From assembly GCA_013420905.1 (NCBI GenBank), contig JAAXNY010000004.1, forward strand, positions 3,720,001-3,784,000: 64,000 bases of DNA. The letters are read 5' to 3'. This stretch comes from Collybia mongolica. Its lineage: Eukaryota > Basidiomycota > Agaricomycetes > Agaricales > Clitocybaceae. This document shows positions 35,301 to 43,787 of the stretch, piece by piece (position 1 is the stretch's first letter; each line of letters begins with the position of its first letter). The translations under genes and the position numbers were made by a program. The notes under the pieces are model-generated. The model made no database searches, had not been told where the DNA came from, and saw only the letters and a list, made by a program, of their open reading frames with translations.

Positions 35301-36609
35301 CCGCCTCACACGCGCCGCTCACTTTGTGACGTGTAACGAGACGATCACTGCGCCCGACCTCGCATGGTTGTTTTTAGATCGTATCTTCCGCCTTCACGGA
35401 CTACCGAACTCGATCATCTCTGATCGTGGTTCCGTTTTCGTATCTAATTTCTGGCAAGCTCTCACCTCTCTTTTAAAAATTGACACTCGTACCTCCACAG
35501 CCTATCACCCTCAAACGGATGGTCTCACAGAGCGCACTAACCAAACGCTCGAGACTTATCTGCGTGCGTACTGCTCATATCAGCAGGACGACTGGGTAGA
35601 TTACCTCCCTCTTGCGGAGTTCGCGTTCAACAACCTCGAGAACGCCTCCACTCGACAAACCCCATTTTTCGCTAACCTTGCTTTTCACCCCACCTTTGAA
35701 CCACAGATTACGGAACGTTCAACTGTTCCCGCTGCCGAAGATCTCGCGCAACGGCTCAGTCAAATCCACGAAGAACTTCGTGCCGAGTTGGAACACGCGC
35801 AGAAGATTCAAGCCCACCACTACAACCAACGACACCTCGCCGCCCCGGAGTTCAAGCAAGACCAACTCGTTTGGTTGCTCCGTCGTAACATCAAGACTAC
35901 CCGTCCCTCCAACAAACTCGATCACCGTCGTTTAGGTCCCTACCGTATCGCCAAGAAAATCGGTTCATCATCCTACCAACTCAACCTCCCTTCCTACCTC
36001 TCCCGTCTCCACCCAGTCTTCCATGTTTCCCTCCTCGAACCCTATCGTGATCCTTCCCTCTTCCGTCCTCATGCTTCCCCCGAACCCTTCGAACTCGCCG
36101 ACGATCCCGCACTTTCCATTCAAACAATCCACGATGCTCGAAAAATCGGTCATCGCTATGAATATTTCGTACGATGGAAAAATCTCCCAGAGTCCGAAAA
36201 TGCATGGATCCCTCTCTCCGACATTCCTACCTCCCAGAATGAACTCCTCGATCGCTTTCACCGTCGTCACCCACGTGCTCCTCGTCCTCACACTCTCGTT
36301 ATTAATCAATCATTTTCTATTCCTATACCTACCGACACTCCTTCCGTTTCTACTGAACTAACTCCTCAGACTTCTTCCCCTCACACAGATCCCGTGCTTG
36401 CCGTGCCTCAAACCCCGCTCGCTCCCGCGCCTCCCGCTGCCGCTCTGCCCGTTCCTACCATCCCTGTCACTGCCGCTCGTCCTGCCTCGCCTCCCGCCGT
36501 ACGTCAGAGATTGAGATCTGAGTACGAGCCTCCCATCCAGACCACGACCCGCACTGGTCGTGTGTCGAAAGCCGCTCAACGCTACGACCCCAGGATACCT
36601 AATCGGTAG
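32299..36609 (+). CDS. pol: Pol polyprotein of retrotransposon copy 2
   Basis: This enzyme polyprotein copies the element RNA and inserts the DNA. The open frame extends back to 32194, but translation should enter by -1 frameshift at about 32299. Domains by position: aspartic protease with VDCGATNSCIS near 32536 and ILGLDWLQDHNP; reverse transcriptase with LCVDFRGLNAI near 33620 and catalytic YLDD at 33913; RNase H with LATDASDFAISGVLQQ near 34350 and DKELLAVVDSF; integrase with the zinc region (HDSVIGGHPGRNR, CETCPRIK) near 35030-35165 and the catalytic D, D, E in MDFIVKLP (35239), SDRGSVFVS (35420) and TDGLTERTNQT (35515). A GPY-like stretch LGPYRIAKKIGSSSYQLN follows. The chromodomain (HRYEYFVRWKNLPESENAWI, about 36150-36260) probably steers integration to marked chromatin. 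The Pro-rich tail ends PRIPNR. Confidence 0.95.
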   Translation, partial: SLTGSSNVPGLSVDEGTHPSALREPEPRFVRTTDGSYIPSRLNVPTYIFSSTSRFVANHFFISVQLCFPKRAPISTYAMVDCGATNSCISERFASRHNLPRRLKDVPVPIMAVDDRPIASGLITQDVFANMSVGSHSETRALAVVAVSYPVILGLDWLQDHNPSINWAESHLTLNCCGLTPANPTKVYAKGFGPSLQPALSALRSMSAVGLGFGLSNPILSPSHLVPPTSPPPPSSSQEPPEPPSKPRTSFLSAFVGINGFGRSTPSPLDPSSNPRDPPEMPNVKVVSPKKFTRLAKGEEVCYLRFHDSSSPTFINSFGTNPPPPEPDGSSAPTMDSQTDPEEDFRKFVPGKYWPWADTVFNPLEFDKLPEHRPFDIDIELEEGKSPPFGPIYRLTPAEREAVAEYVNSNLKRGHIRRSTSSAGAPVLFIRKKTGNIRLCVDFRGLNAITRKNRYPLPLVNDLLDRVQGCKVFTVIDLKSAYSHLRIREGDEWKTAFRTHLGLFEHLVVPYGLTNAPAAWQSFIQDVLRDLLDIVCVVYLDDILIFSKTQEEHDRHVGLVLDRLRDAQLCANVTKCEFDRTEVEYLGYIISADGIKMNPKKLETITEWPEPTKVKELQSFLGFTNFYRRFIDGYSRLTLPLTELTKKSSTWDFSGAARDAFNALKAEFTKSPVLAHFDPHQPCTLATDASDFAISGVLQQPDSDGYLHLVAFYSRKLSPSEINYDVHDKELLAVVDSFRDMRAWVLGSPVPISVICDHKNLEYFMSSQILNRRQARWAMFLSDFDFRLTWGPGHDNVADAPSRRPDFIPQKGDEHLEAQRQVLLTKSHTEHLIPSDPSSSAPIPSISTLTTLSIDNSHLLDRFKNAFQEDTEWRKAIVRGDSDFKIEGGLVFHAGRLYVPPSLRADVLAIRHDSVIGGHPGRNRTLSSVARDYSWPGMNTYIRRYVEACETCPRIKTPRHKPFGLLQPLDIPSRPWQSISMDFIVKLPVSHGYDSIWVVCDRLTRAAHFVTCNETITAPDLAWLFLDRIFRLHGLPNSIISDRGSVFVSNFWQALTSLLKIDTRTSTAYHPQTDGLTERTNQTLETYLRAYCSYQQDDWVDYLPLAEFAFNNLENASTRQTPFFANLAFHPTFEPQITERSTVPAAEDLAQRLSQIHEELRAELEHAQKIQAHHYNQRHLAAPEFKQDQLVWLLRRNIKTTRPSNKLDHRRLGPYRIAKKIGSSSYQLNLPSYLSRLHPVFHVSLLEPYRDPSLFRPHASPEPFELADDPALSIQTIHDARKIGHRYEYFVRWKNLPESENAWIPLSDIPTSQNELLDRFHRRHPRAPRPHTLVINQSFSIPIPTDTPSVSTELTPQTSSPHTDPVLAVPQTPLAPAPPAAALPVPTIPVTAARPASPPAVRQRLRSEYEPPIQTTTRTGRVSKAAQRYDPRIPNR
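34723..34737 (+). promoter_or_regulatory. Candidate central polypurine tract
   Basis: CCTCAAAAGGGGGAT, 15 nt, is identical to the tract before the 3' LTR (36629-36643). It lies in pol between RNase H and integrase, where it encodes PQKGD. Copy 1 has the same pair at 22179-22193 and 24076-24090. Confidence 0.5.
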
Positions 36610-36628
36610 CCTGACGCGCATGTTTTCT

Positions 36629-36643
36629 CCTCAAAAGGGGGAT
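36629..36643 (+). promoter_or_regulatory. 3' polypurine tract, copy 2
   Basis: CCTCAAAAGGGGGAT ends 2 bp before the 3' LTR at 36646, the standard place for plus-strand priming. Confidence 0.75.
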
Positions 36644-36645
36644 AA

Positions 36646-36965
36646 TGTGAGGGTCAGGTCTTCGGACCACAGTCTCTTGTCTCCTATGGACTCTTTAGTA
36701 CATATCACGGACTATTATTATGATTATTGCCTCACTTACTTACCTATGGTCTCTCGTACTTACGGACTCCCTTCGACTTAGTCAAACGGACTCTGATTAT
36801 TTACATCGGATAGTTCCGGCCATATATGGTGGCCGGTTAGCAGTTTGTAGGACTTCGTGGAATCAACGCCAGTTTCGGGTCCTCGTTCGCTCGAAAACCT
36901 CTCGCTCACTCGCATTCTCTCGTAATTCTCGTCTAACGGCCTTGGACCGTGCCTTGCCCGTTACA
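36646..36965 (+). repeat. 3' LTR of copy 2
   Basis: 320 bp, identical by eye to the 5' LTR. Its predicted transcript start (GTGGAATCAA at 36857) points toward the SCI1-like gene, whose ATG is at 37135. Confidence 0.95.
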
Positions 36966-37134
36966 ATTGACGGGAGACGCGTCCGAGTCGAAAAGTGGCG
37001 CGTATCATCACGTGTCATGTGCACATTGCTAATGACTTTCGATCCTAATAGCAAACACTAGAAGAAACCTGAATTAAATAATTCACGAATCAATTTGCCT
37101 TATTACCGTCCACCGTAAACAGTGAATATTGAAC

Positions 37135-38341
37135 ATGCCAAGAGACAGAGAACGTGTGCATTCGAGGTCCCGTTCACGTTCCAGGCGGAGGAGCGTCTCT
37201 CCAAGGAGAAGGGATGTCGATTCTCCGAAGCGGGCAGGTCGTTATGATGATTCTCCACGGCACGAATCGCGGAAGCGACATGCTCAGGACGATCGCCCCC
37301 GGTACCATGACGATATCACTGGTGCTGGCACAAGTTCCAGCTCACAGAGGCGGAGAAGCCGTAGTCTGGGCGAGAGGGTGAAGAGGAGGAGCAGGAGTCG
37401 GAGTCGGAGCCCTACAAGTAAACGGAGGAGGAGGTCACGGAGTGACTCGAGGGATAGGGACAGGGAAAAGCGGAGGTCACCGTCGCGGACGCGGTCGAGA
37501 GAACGAAGTGGAAAAACGCGCGAGAGGGACAGGTCTATGTCGACTTCGTCTGGGGATGAGCATTCGAGTTCAAGGAGGAAGAGGGAGAAACGAAAGGAAA
37601 AAGAAAGGAGGAAGGAGAAGAAGAAGGAGAAGAAAGAAAAAGTAAGTTCAATCTCGTTTCGCAACAACCAGTCTGTGACTGGCTGCCCCTAGAAGAAATT
37701 AGCCGCTAGTTCAACCCCGCAGTGGGGAAAGTACGGGATCATCTCAGACGCTGAGTGAGTCAAACGTGAACCTTCTTTAGCTCACCCACCACTAATATGG
37801 TTCTACAGCATATTCCTCAAAAGCCCCGAATTCCACGCATGGTTGGTCGAAGAACGGAAGATCAATCCAGAAACGATATCGAAGGAGCAGAACAAAAAGG
37901 AGTTTGCCAGATATGTAGAAGATTTTAATACAGGTGTGGTTGCTCTCCGCCGCCTGTTGCAGGAAACCTCATTTTCGTGTTATAGCAACCTTGCCACACG
38001 AAAAATACTACCATATGGAAGCGTATGAACGGCGGATGTCCGCATTGCGTCAGGGAGAGTTTGTACCGCCTCCAGACGATTCTTACGACCCCCAACTCGA
38101 TATGAAGGCCATCAGTGGCGCACACAAGAAGAAGGTCGTCGAACACGAGAGTTATCTGAGCAAAGATCAACTTCAAGAGCTAAGGAAAGTCCAGCACGAG
38201 AGAATCGAGGTGTGTTGTATATCATTCTGGGAGCCCATATAATGCTAACGGCTCGCCAAGGCTGGAAAGATGAAATTGCTGGGTATGGACGTCAAGCAGA
38301 ATATGGGCGTGAGGATGGATGGAACGATGTTCGACGGTTGA
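37135..38341 (+). CDS. SR-rich protein, SCI1-like (style cell-cycle inhibitor family)
   Basis: The ATG at 37135 opens a strongly Arg/Ser-rich half (RSRSRSRRRSVSPRRRD, KRRSRSRSRSPTSKRRRRS) and a Lys/Glu run. A conserved C-terminal domain follows: WGKYGIISDADIFLKSPEF, HAWLVEERKINPETISKEQ, FARYVEDFNTATLPHEKYY, AYERRMSALRQGEFVPPPD and AGKMKLLGMDVKQNMGVRMD, ending FDG at TGA 38339-38341. The domain order (RS region, then YGIIS...NTATLPHEKYY) matches proteins annotated as style cell-cycle inhibitor 1-like, which are nuclear; the role in fungi is not known to me. Four short introns join in phase, for example GTAAGT...CCTAG after KEK and GTGTGG...TATAG inside NTATLP. The last base of retrotransposon copy 2 is 169 bp upstream of the ATG. 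Confidence 0.8.
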
Positions 38342-38869
38342 ATTATATATCTATTCAACGACCTACCAGCACTCAATGTACACATATGGACAAGGAGAAC
38401 ATAACGCACTTATTGCGCGCCTTACTTCGATGTTTGTTAGATTATTTCGGGGTAATAAGCAATCCAACGACTAGAAACATGATTACGAGAGCAAAAGTAA
38501 GTAATTCATAACTGTGTAAACACGATCAAGGATTGATTCATGTAACTCACGTTGGAAATCAAAGATATCCCTTGACATTACATCTAAACATTCTCGAGGA
38601 TGATTCAAACGCTCAAACTAAAGAGTGGTAAGCTTGAACCGTCCAAGGTTACTCGAACATTTTCAATATCAAACACTTGCTCTGAAGCTGTACCTGGAGA
38701 CAGAACCCATTTCCAGTGATGCCACACAGTGGGTATGGAATAGGACTCCCTACTTTTTCTTTAGCATGAACAACTTTACCTAAGGTGGTGAGTTCGGCTG
38801 GTCAGAAATAAAGATAAAAAAAAATTAAGTAATGGGTGGAAGTTGTTGGTCTTCGTTCATGCACTGCCA
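38342..38869. other. Intergenic, nothing recognised
   Basis: There is no frame with motifs. The right part leads into the transposon block. Confidence 0.4.
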
Positions 38870-39480
38870 GACTGCCTATTGTCCTTGTTGACCTCATTGT
38901 AATGAAGTCATCTGTAAAACGGGTCAATGTTAATGTGCTTTGGATTAGATTGGATAGACAGACATACTGAGACCCCCTCATTGTCCACCTGCACTTTGAG
39001 GTCAACAAAGTGGTGTACCATGTTGAGGACATTGTCAGGCATGGTCTTGTCCTGCATACCAATGACATCCTTAGGTTTCCTGTAAGATCATTATTAGCAT
39101 TTAATAATATTCTTAACAAAGCCTTATAGTTTGTATTGGAATTCAAATGACTACTACAAGTATTACTATAGTAATTGTAATCTATTACTATGCCTCCTCA
39201 TAGACCCTTGGTAAGTCAATACAAATTTCTATTAGTTAGTATATAGAATATGTAGTCATAATAAGAACTTCAATACAATTTGAACATGATCATTATTGAA
39301 AAGAATACATTGACTAATAATTAAATGAAGTAGGAAACCTAGGAACATTGTTGCAGGCATGCACGACGGCGTTCCGCCACTTCATCAAGGTGTTCATTGG
39401 GGAGGGCAATATTGAACGGTGGGGTACTGCCCATTAGGATTGGGTTGTACATCAGAAACAACGATAGCAGGGTGTGGTGA
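38870..39480 (-). pseudogene. Fragment of an unknown protein beside the CACTA element
   Basis: On the minus strand two peptide pieces look coding: PILMGSTPPFNIALPNEHLD followed by EVAERRRAC (about 39365-39460), and KPKDVIGMQDKTMPDNVLN followed by MVHHFVDLKVQVDNEGV (about 38965-39080). They are in different frames and separated by AT-rich sequence that may be introns. No family was recognised. The fragment points away from the transposase gene and may be a second gene of that element or an older insertion. Confidence 0.35.
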
Positions 39481-39569
39481 GGTTCTGAACGTTAACCTTG
39501 GTGCGTCTGGTCATTCACAACTCATTATCTATCACTAATCTATTTATATACTTAAGACATTTAGACACC

Positions 39570-42500
39570 ATGGGCAATAAAGGACGCCTTTGCACATGTG
39601 GCTGCGGCGAGAGACTTCACTGTAAGACTGAAGCATGGCACCTACTTGGCAAAGGGCGCTCAAATCTCACTGCAGCAGTTCTGGAGCAAAACCATCTCCT
39701 GGTAACAAGTTCAACGGCTAAGAGTAAAGCCCCTCGAAAGAAGTCTTCAGGCCGCACCATGAAGCAACAAATTATAGGACATGCTACACCTGCCTGACAA
39801 AGGTTACTGAACTCTGGATTCCACCTGCCCACCAATCAACAATCCCAGAGTCATGCTCATGCTGACTGGGAGGAGAACATGCACGTTGAGGACCCCCAAT
39901 CGCAATTAGTCCCCATTGACTATCCAACAGATAATGAGGCAGGACCATCAAACATTCACTCTCACAAATTATCACCACCATCAGCCATGCTGCACCATGA
40001 AGACCATTATGGGTTATCCGATCCACGCCGCTCTCATTGTATTGTGGCATATCTTGACAAAATTGGCAAGGAAAGATGGGGGCCTGATCCTACTCGACAG
40101 TTCATCCCCGGGGAAGGTGACAAGAGCAGTGAGGAGGATGAGGATGAGGGAAACAAGTGGAATATGGATACTCATGATGACACAGACAGTGAGGGTTCTA
40201 TCGACAGCAATGAGTATCTTGAGGAAGATGGTAGTGATAATGAAATGCCAAGTGCAGAGCCTGGGTTAGAGGGTATCTTGGTGTGGGATCTTCTTGGCGA
40301 GGGGTTTTTGAAGGAAGCCTTGCAGTTAGGTGTGTCCACTCGGGTCCTTCAAAACACTCTCTGATCCATATCCTCATAGAGGAAGTATTAGATGAGAGTG
40401 ACTTAAAAATCCTCCATCTCTATACCATCAAAATTGAAGAAGGCCTCACTCATAAAGCTTACAACAAAATTTGTTATCTTCTTCCTGAGCTGTTGGCCAA
40501 CAGTTTGAAGAACACAGAGAAACGAATCCAGTTTCTTTCCAGTTTTCAGCCAGTACATTATGACTGTTGCACCTCCTCATGTGTGTGTTACACTGGGCTG
40601 TACGAAACCCTTATACAGTGCCCCAAATGCAATAAGGATTGCTACAAAGCTGATGGAAAAACACCCCTCTCCTATTATGAATATCTCCCTATCATCCCCC
40701 AACTCCGCGCCATGGTCTCAAGCCGTGCTCAAGCCAGGAAGATGCAATATTGGTCTAAGCACAAACATATCCCAACAAAAATGACTGATATTTTTGATGG
40801 TACACATTATCAATTACTCTGGGAGACTTTGTATATTACAATTGGCAATGAAGAACTCCCTATATGGTTCTTCTCAGATCCCTGCGACATAGCACTGGGA
40901 TTATCTACAGATGGTTTTGGTCCTTTCAAGCGCTGTAACAAAACTGCCTGGCCATTAATTCTATTTAACTACAACCTTCCTCCTGAAGAGCGAATGCTCA
41001 AGGCAAACATCATTCCACTTGGGTCAATTCCTGGGCCAAAGAAACCCTACGATATGGATTCCTTCTTGTGGCCTGTAGTTCAAGAATTACTACAGCTTGA
41101 GATTGGTGTTTCTGCCTTCAATGCTCTGACTGAATCCATATTCCTTCTCCGAGCATTTCTAATTGTTGTTTTTGGTGATATACCCGCAGTTTCCATGGTC
41201 ATGCGAATGAAGGGTCACAACGCCATCTATCCTTGCAGAATGTGCACCATCAAAGGCATCTGCGCCCCATCCTTGCGAGTGACAACCCATTATGTTCCGC
41301 TGTGCCACAATGGCTTTCCACAGCCACAAGAACAATACAACACATCAGAACTTCCACTACGAACTCATTCGTCATTCATTGAACAAGCAAAAAAAGTCCA
41401 GTTTGCTGTAACCAATGCAGAGACCAAACACCTTGCAACTAAATATGGCATCAAGGGTATTCCACTCCTCAGTACACTGAGTTCACTATCTTTTCCTACC
41501 TTGTTCCCTTATGATTTCATGCATCTTATATGGTCTAATCTCATCCCGAACTTAATTCGGCTTTGGACTGGAAAATTCAAAGATCTTCCCCACAATGACA
41601 AAGGCTATGTATTATCCTCAACTGTATGGGAGGCTATTGGAGAAGCCACTGCAGATGCGGGGAGTACTACTCCGGCGGCGTTTGGGTCTAGGGTTCCTAA
41701 TATTGCATCAGAGAGGTCTAATATGATTACAGAAACATATTCAGTCTGGACATTTTACATTGCGCCAACTCTCCTTAAAGGCCGATTTGTACATCCCCGA
41801 TACTATAAGCACTTTATTAAACTAGTTAGACTGTTAACAATTTGCCTCCAATTTGAAATTACACAAAATCAAATAGATGAGCTTGAAAGGGGGTTTCAGG
41901 ATTGGGTCAAGGTGTATGAGCAGTAAGCACTTCTCGCAACCCAGAGGTCATTTTCTGATATATATATTAACAGCCTATATTATAAATATGACCCACTGTG
42001 CGTATCAACTTGCCCCCTCACAATTCATGCACTACTCCATATCGCACCAACTGTCAGGGCCATGGGTCCGGTCTGGGCCTATTGGGCATTTCCAATGGAG
42101 TGCTACTGTGGTGATATCCTCTGCCATGTCAAGAGCCAATGGTTTCCTTATGCAAGCATCAATAACTATATCACCTCATGTGCCCAGTTGGCACACATAA
42201 CTCTTCTCTACAATTTACAAGGCAAACTTCAGGTCTTACCTGCGAAGTCCCATGATCAGGATTTCAAATTAGATGAATGTACGTTGTTTATCATACTATG
42301 CAGTCCTTCAATAATTATAGTTAAGATCCATTACACGTCCTCACCCCACCAAAATGACCTGCAGCAAGCCTCTCTTGTTCCCTATGGATGGTGCTCACAG
42401 CAACATTGGCTACCTGCCTCGAGAAATCCCCATCAGTGATTCGACGGCTTATACCACAAGTGACGCAATTCCATCAATACGGTTGAGTATACCACCTGGA

Positions 42501-42960
42501 GGGCAGTGATACTATGCATGCCTGTGAGCTTCTTCCGCTTAGGTCTGACAACCGTGATATGTCATTTGTCAAGGTATATTATGCATTTCTAATTTTTTTG
42601 ACATACTCTGACTCATACAAACCCCAGTATCAACTTGAGGTTGATAAATTTGCACATCGCAGGTCCTGAAGATCCGAGTTTGAGCTGCAAGAGTTTTTTG
42701 GGCAACTCTGTCGTTTTCTCGTTGTTGATATCCCAGCATCCCCAAGAGAGGGGATTGAGGCAGAATCATTCATTTATGCAGTTATCAGGCAGGTCAAGAT
42801 ATCAGAAGCAGCAACTGATTATTGTTCCTTGAACTATTACAAAGACCTAGGATCTATAGAATGTGTTGATCTCAACCAGGTGGAATGTGTGATTGGTCAC
42901 ATTATGGATCGTGGAAAGTGGTCAAATATTGATCGATGTCATTCCTTATCTTCAATACAT
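39570..42960 (+). mobile_element. Tnp2-type CACTA transposase gene region
   Basis: This is the coding region of a CACTA/EnSpm DNA transposon. It runs from MGNKGRLCTCGCGERLHCK (39569) through an acidic stretch (EEDEDEGNKW, 40130-40240) and the main conserved part at 40283-41926 to a C-terminal part in several frames: GPVWAYWAFPMECYCGDILC (42062 on), GSDTMHACELLPLRSDNRDM, then EFFGQLCRFLVVDIPASPRE and DLGSIECVDLNQVECVIGHI (to about 42950). Breaks between parts may be introns or mutations; a TGA inside the last part suggests decay. Terminal CACTA repeats and a target duplication were not identified. Confidence 0.8.
40283..41926 (+). CDS. Tnp2/Transposase_21 transposase core
   Basis: An open frame of 547 residues. 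It contains YDCCTSSCVCYTGLYETLIQ with CPKCNKDCY (zinc-binding-like), PLSYYEYLPIIPQLRAM, SDPCDIALGLSTDGFGPFKR (family signature with a likely catalytic Asp), TAWPLILFNYNLPPEERM, IPGPKKPYDMDSFLWPVVQ, LRAFLIVVFGDIPAVSMVM, RMKGHNAIYPCRMCTIKG and FPYDFMHLIWSNLIPNL. The order is that of basidiomycete Tnp2 transposases, which cut and paste CACTA elements. The first ~30 residues of the frame are probably not translated; the true N-terminus lies upstream, near 39569, joined by splicing. It ends at TAA 41924-41926, with family-like sequence continuing downstream in other frames. Confidence 0.85.
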   Translation: MGSSWRGVFEGSLAVRCVHSGPSKHSLIHILIEEVLDESDLKILHLYTIKIEEGLTHKAYNKICYLLPELLANSLKNTEKRIQFLSSFQPVHYDCCTSSCVCYTGLYETLIQCPKCNKDCYKADGKTPLSYYEYLPIIPQLRAMVSSRAQARKMQYWSKHKHIPTKMTDIFDGTHYQLLWETLYITIGNEELPIWFFSDPCDIALGLSTDGFGPFKRCNKTAWPLILFNYNLPPEERMLKANIIPLGSIPGPKKPYDMDSFLWPVVQELLQLEIGVSAFNALTESIFLLRAFLIVVFGDIPAVSMVMRMKGHNAIYPCRMCTIKGICAPSLRVTTHYVPLCHNGFPQPQEQYNTSELPLRTHSSFIEQAKKVQFAVTNAETKHLATKYGIKGIPLLSTLSSLSFPTLFPYDFMHLIWSNLIPNLIRLWTGKFKDLPHNDKGYVLSSTVWEAIGEATADAGSTTPAAFGSRVPNIASERSNMITETYSVWTFYIAPTLLKGRFVHPRYYKHFIKLVRLLTICLQFEITQNQIDELERGFQDWVKVYEQ

Positions 42961-43244
42961 ACATAGTTGATACATCCATTCTTTTATCAACTACATATAC
43001 TACTCTTTTTGCCCATGCATCTTACAGCCTTGCTCAAGCAATATTTTAATAATAGTAATAGCATAATCCTTTGGTTCCTTAATGCCATGCTGAATTACTC
43101 TCAAGAGCTTGCCTTTGGGCCCCCTTCACCTGAACTTACTAAGTACTCCAAGCTTACAAAATATAACCTCAGATTGTTCCCCCTATTAATTTAATTAATC
43201 AAAGTACTGTCTTTAAATTCCATTCTTTTGTATAAATTTTGTAC
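42961..43244. other. AT-rich spacer 3' of the transposase
   Basis: A frame of 75 residues without motifs is the only open one. Nothing else was recognised. Confidence 0.4.
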
Positions 43245-43730
43245 CCCCCTATCAGATGAAAATATACAACCCAACTCACTCTCTTATAGGTTGAAATTTC
43301 ATCCAGTTAATTGGAGAAAATTCTAATATCTTTTTTCATCTAAAGGATGGCTGAAATATGTGAGATGAAAATAAACTACTAAAATCACTCTTCTATAGGA
43401 TGAAATTTCATCCAGTTAACTGGGGGAAAATTTAATACTTTTTTTCATCTAATGGATGGCTAACATTTTTTGGATGAAAATCAGCCACTAAATTCACTCT
43501 TCTATAAGATGAACTTTCATCCAATTTATTGTAGTTAATTGAAGGGATTTTTAATACATATTTTTATCTAATAAATGGCTGAAATATGGGGGATGAAAAT
43601 CAGGCCACCAACTTCACTCCTTTATAGGATGAAATTTCATCCAATTAATGGAGGGAAAATTTAATACCTTTTTTCATCTATTGGATGGCTGAAATATGTG
43701 GGGTGGAATTTCAGCCACAATTCATACCCC
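43245..43730. repeat. Four-copy tandem repeat, about 109-120 bp unit
   Basis: The core GGATGAAATTTCATCC, itself a perfect 16-nt palindrome, or one-base variants of it, recurs at about 43289, 43398, 43507 and 43627 (spacing 109, 109 and 120). Around it repeat TCACTCTTCTATA, CATCTAATGGATGGCTGAA-like and GGATGAAAATCAGCCAC-like segments. The third-to-fourth interval has about 11 extra bases. The array begins about 0.3 kb after the transposase region and ends at a long hairpin. Confidence 0.85.
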
Positions 43731-43733
43731 TTT

Positions 43734-43787
43734 AATTCAGCCATTTAAGTGTGGAAATTCATATTTCCACACTTAAATGGCTGAATT
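43734..43787. repeat. Perfect 25-bp inverted repeat with 4-nt loop
   Basis: The arm 43734-43758 is the exact reverse complement of 43763-43787, with loop TCAT. The arms contain TTCAGCCATTTAAG and CTTAAATGGCTGAA, related to the GGCTGAA/TTCAGCC words of the adjoining tandem repeat. The right edge coincides with the broken end of the LINE-like endonuclease sequence. Confidence 0.9.

Larger units (their letters stand above)
30712..36965 (+). mobile_element. Chromovirus (Ty3/gypsy) LTR retrotransposon, copy 2, apparently intact
   Basis: A complete element: 5' LTR 30712-31031, gag 31121-32305, pol to 36609, polypurine tract and 3' LTR 36646-36965. It is flanked by ATTGA on both sides (30707-30711 and 36966-36970). 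The two LTRs are identical by eye over 320 bp, and no stop or frameshift interrupts gag or pol apart from the expected -1 overlap, so insertion was very recent. Domain order protease-RT-RNase H-integrase with a C-terminal chromodomain places it among chromoviruses; the self-primer arrangement is like Tf1/sushi-type elements. MarY1 of Tricholoma is a plausible close relative, from memory of its type only. Confidence 0.96.
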
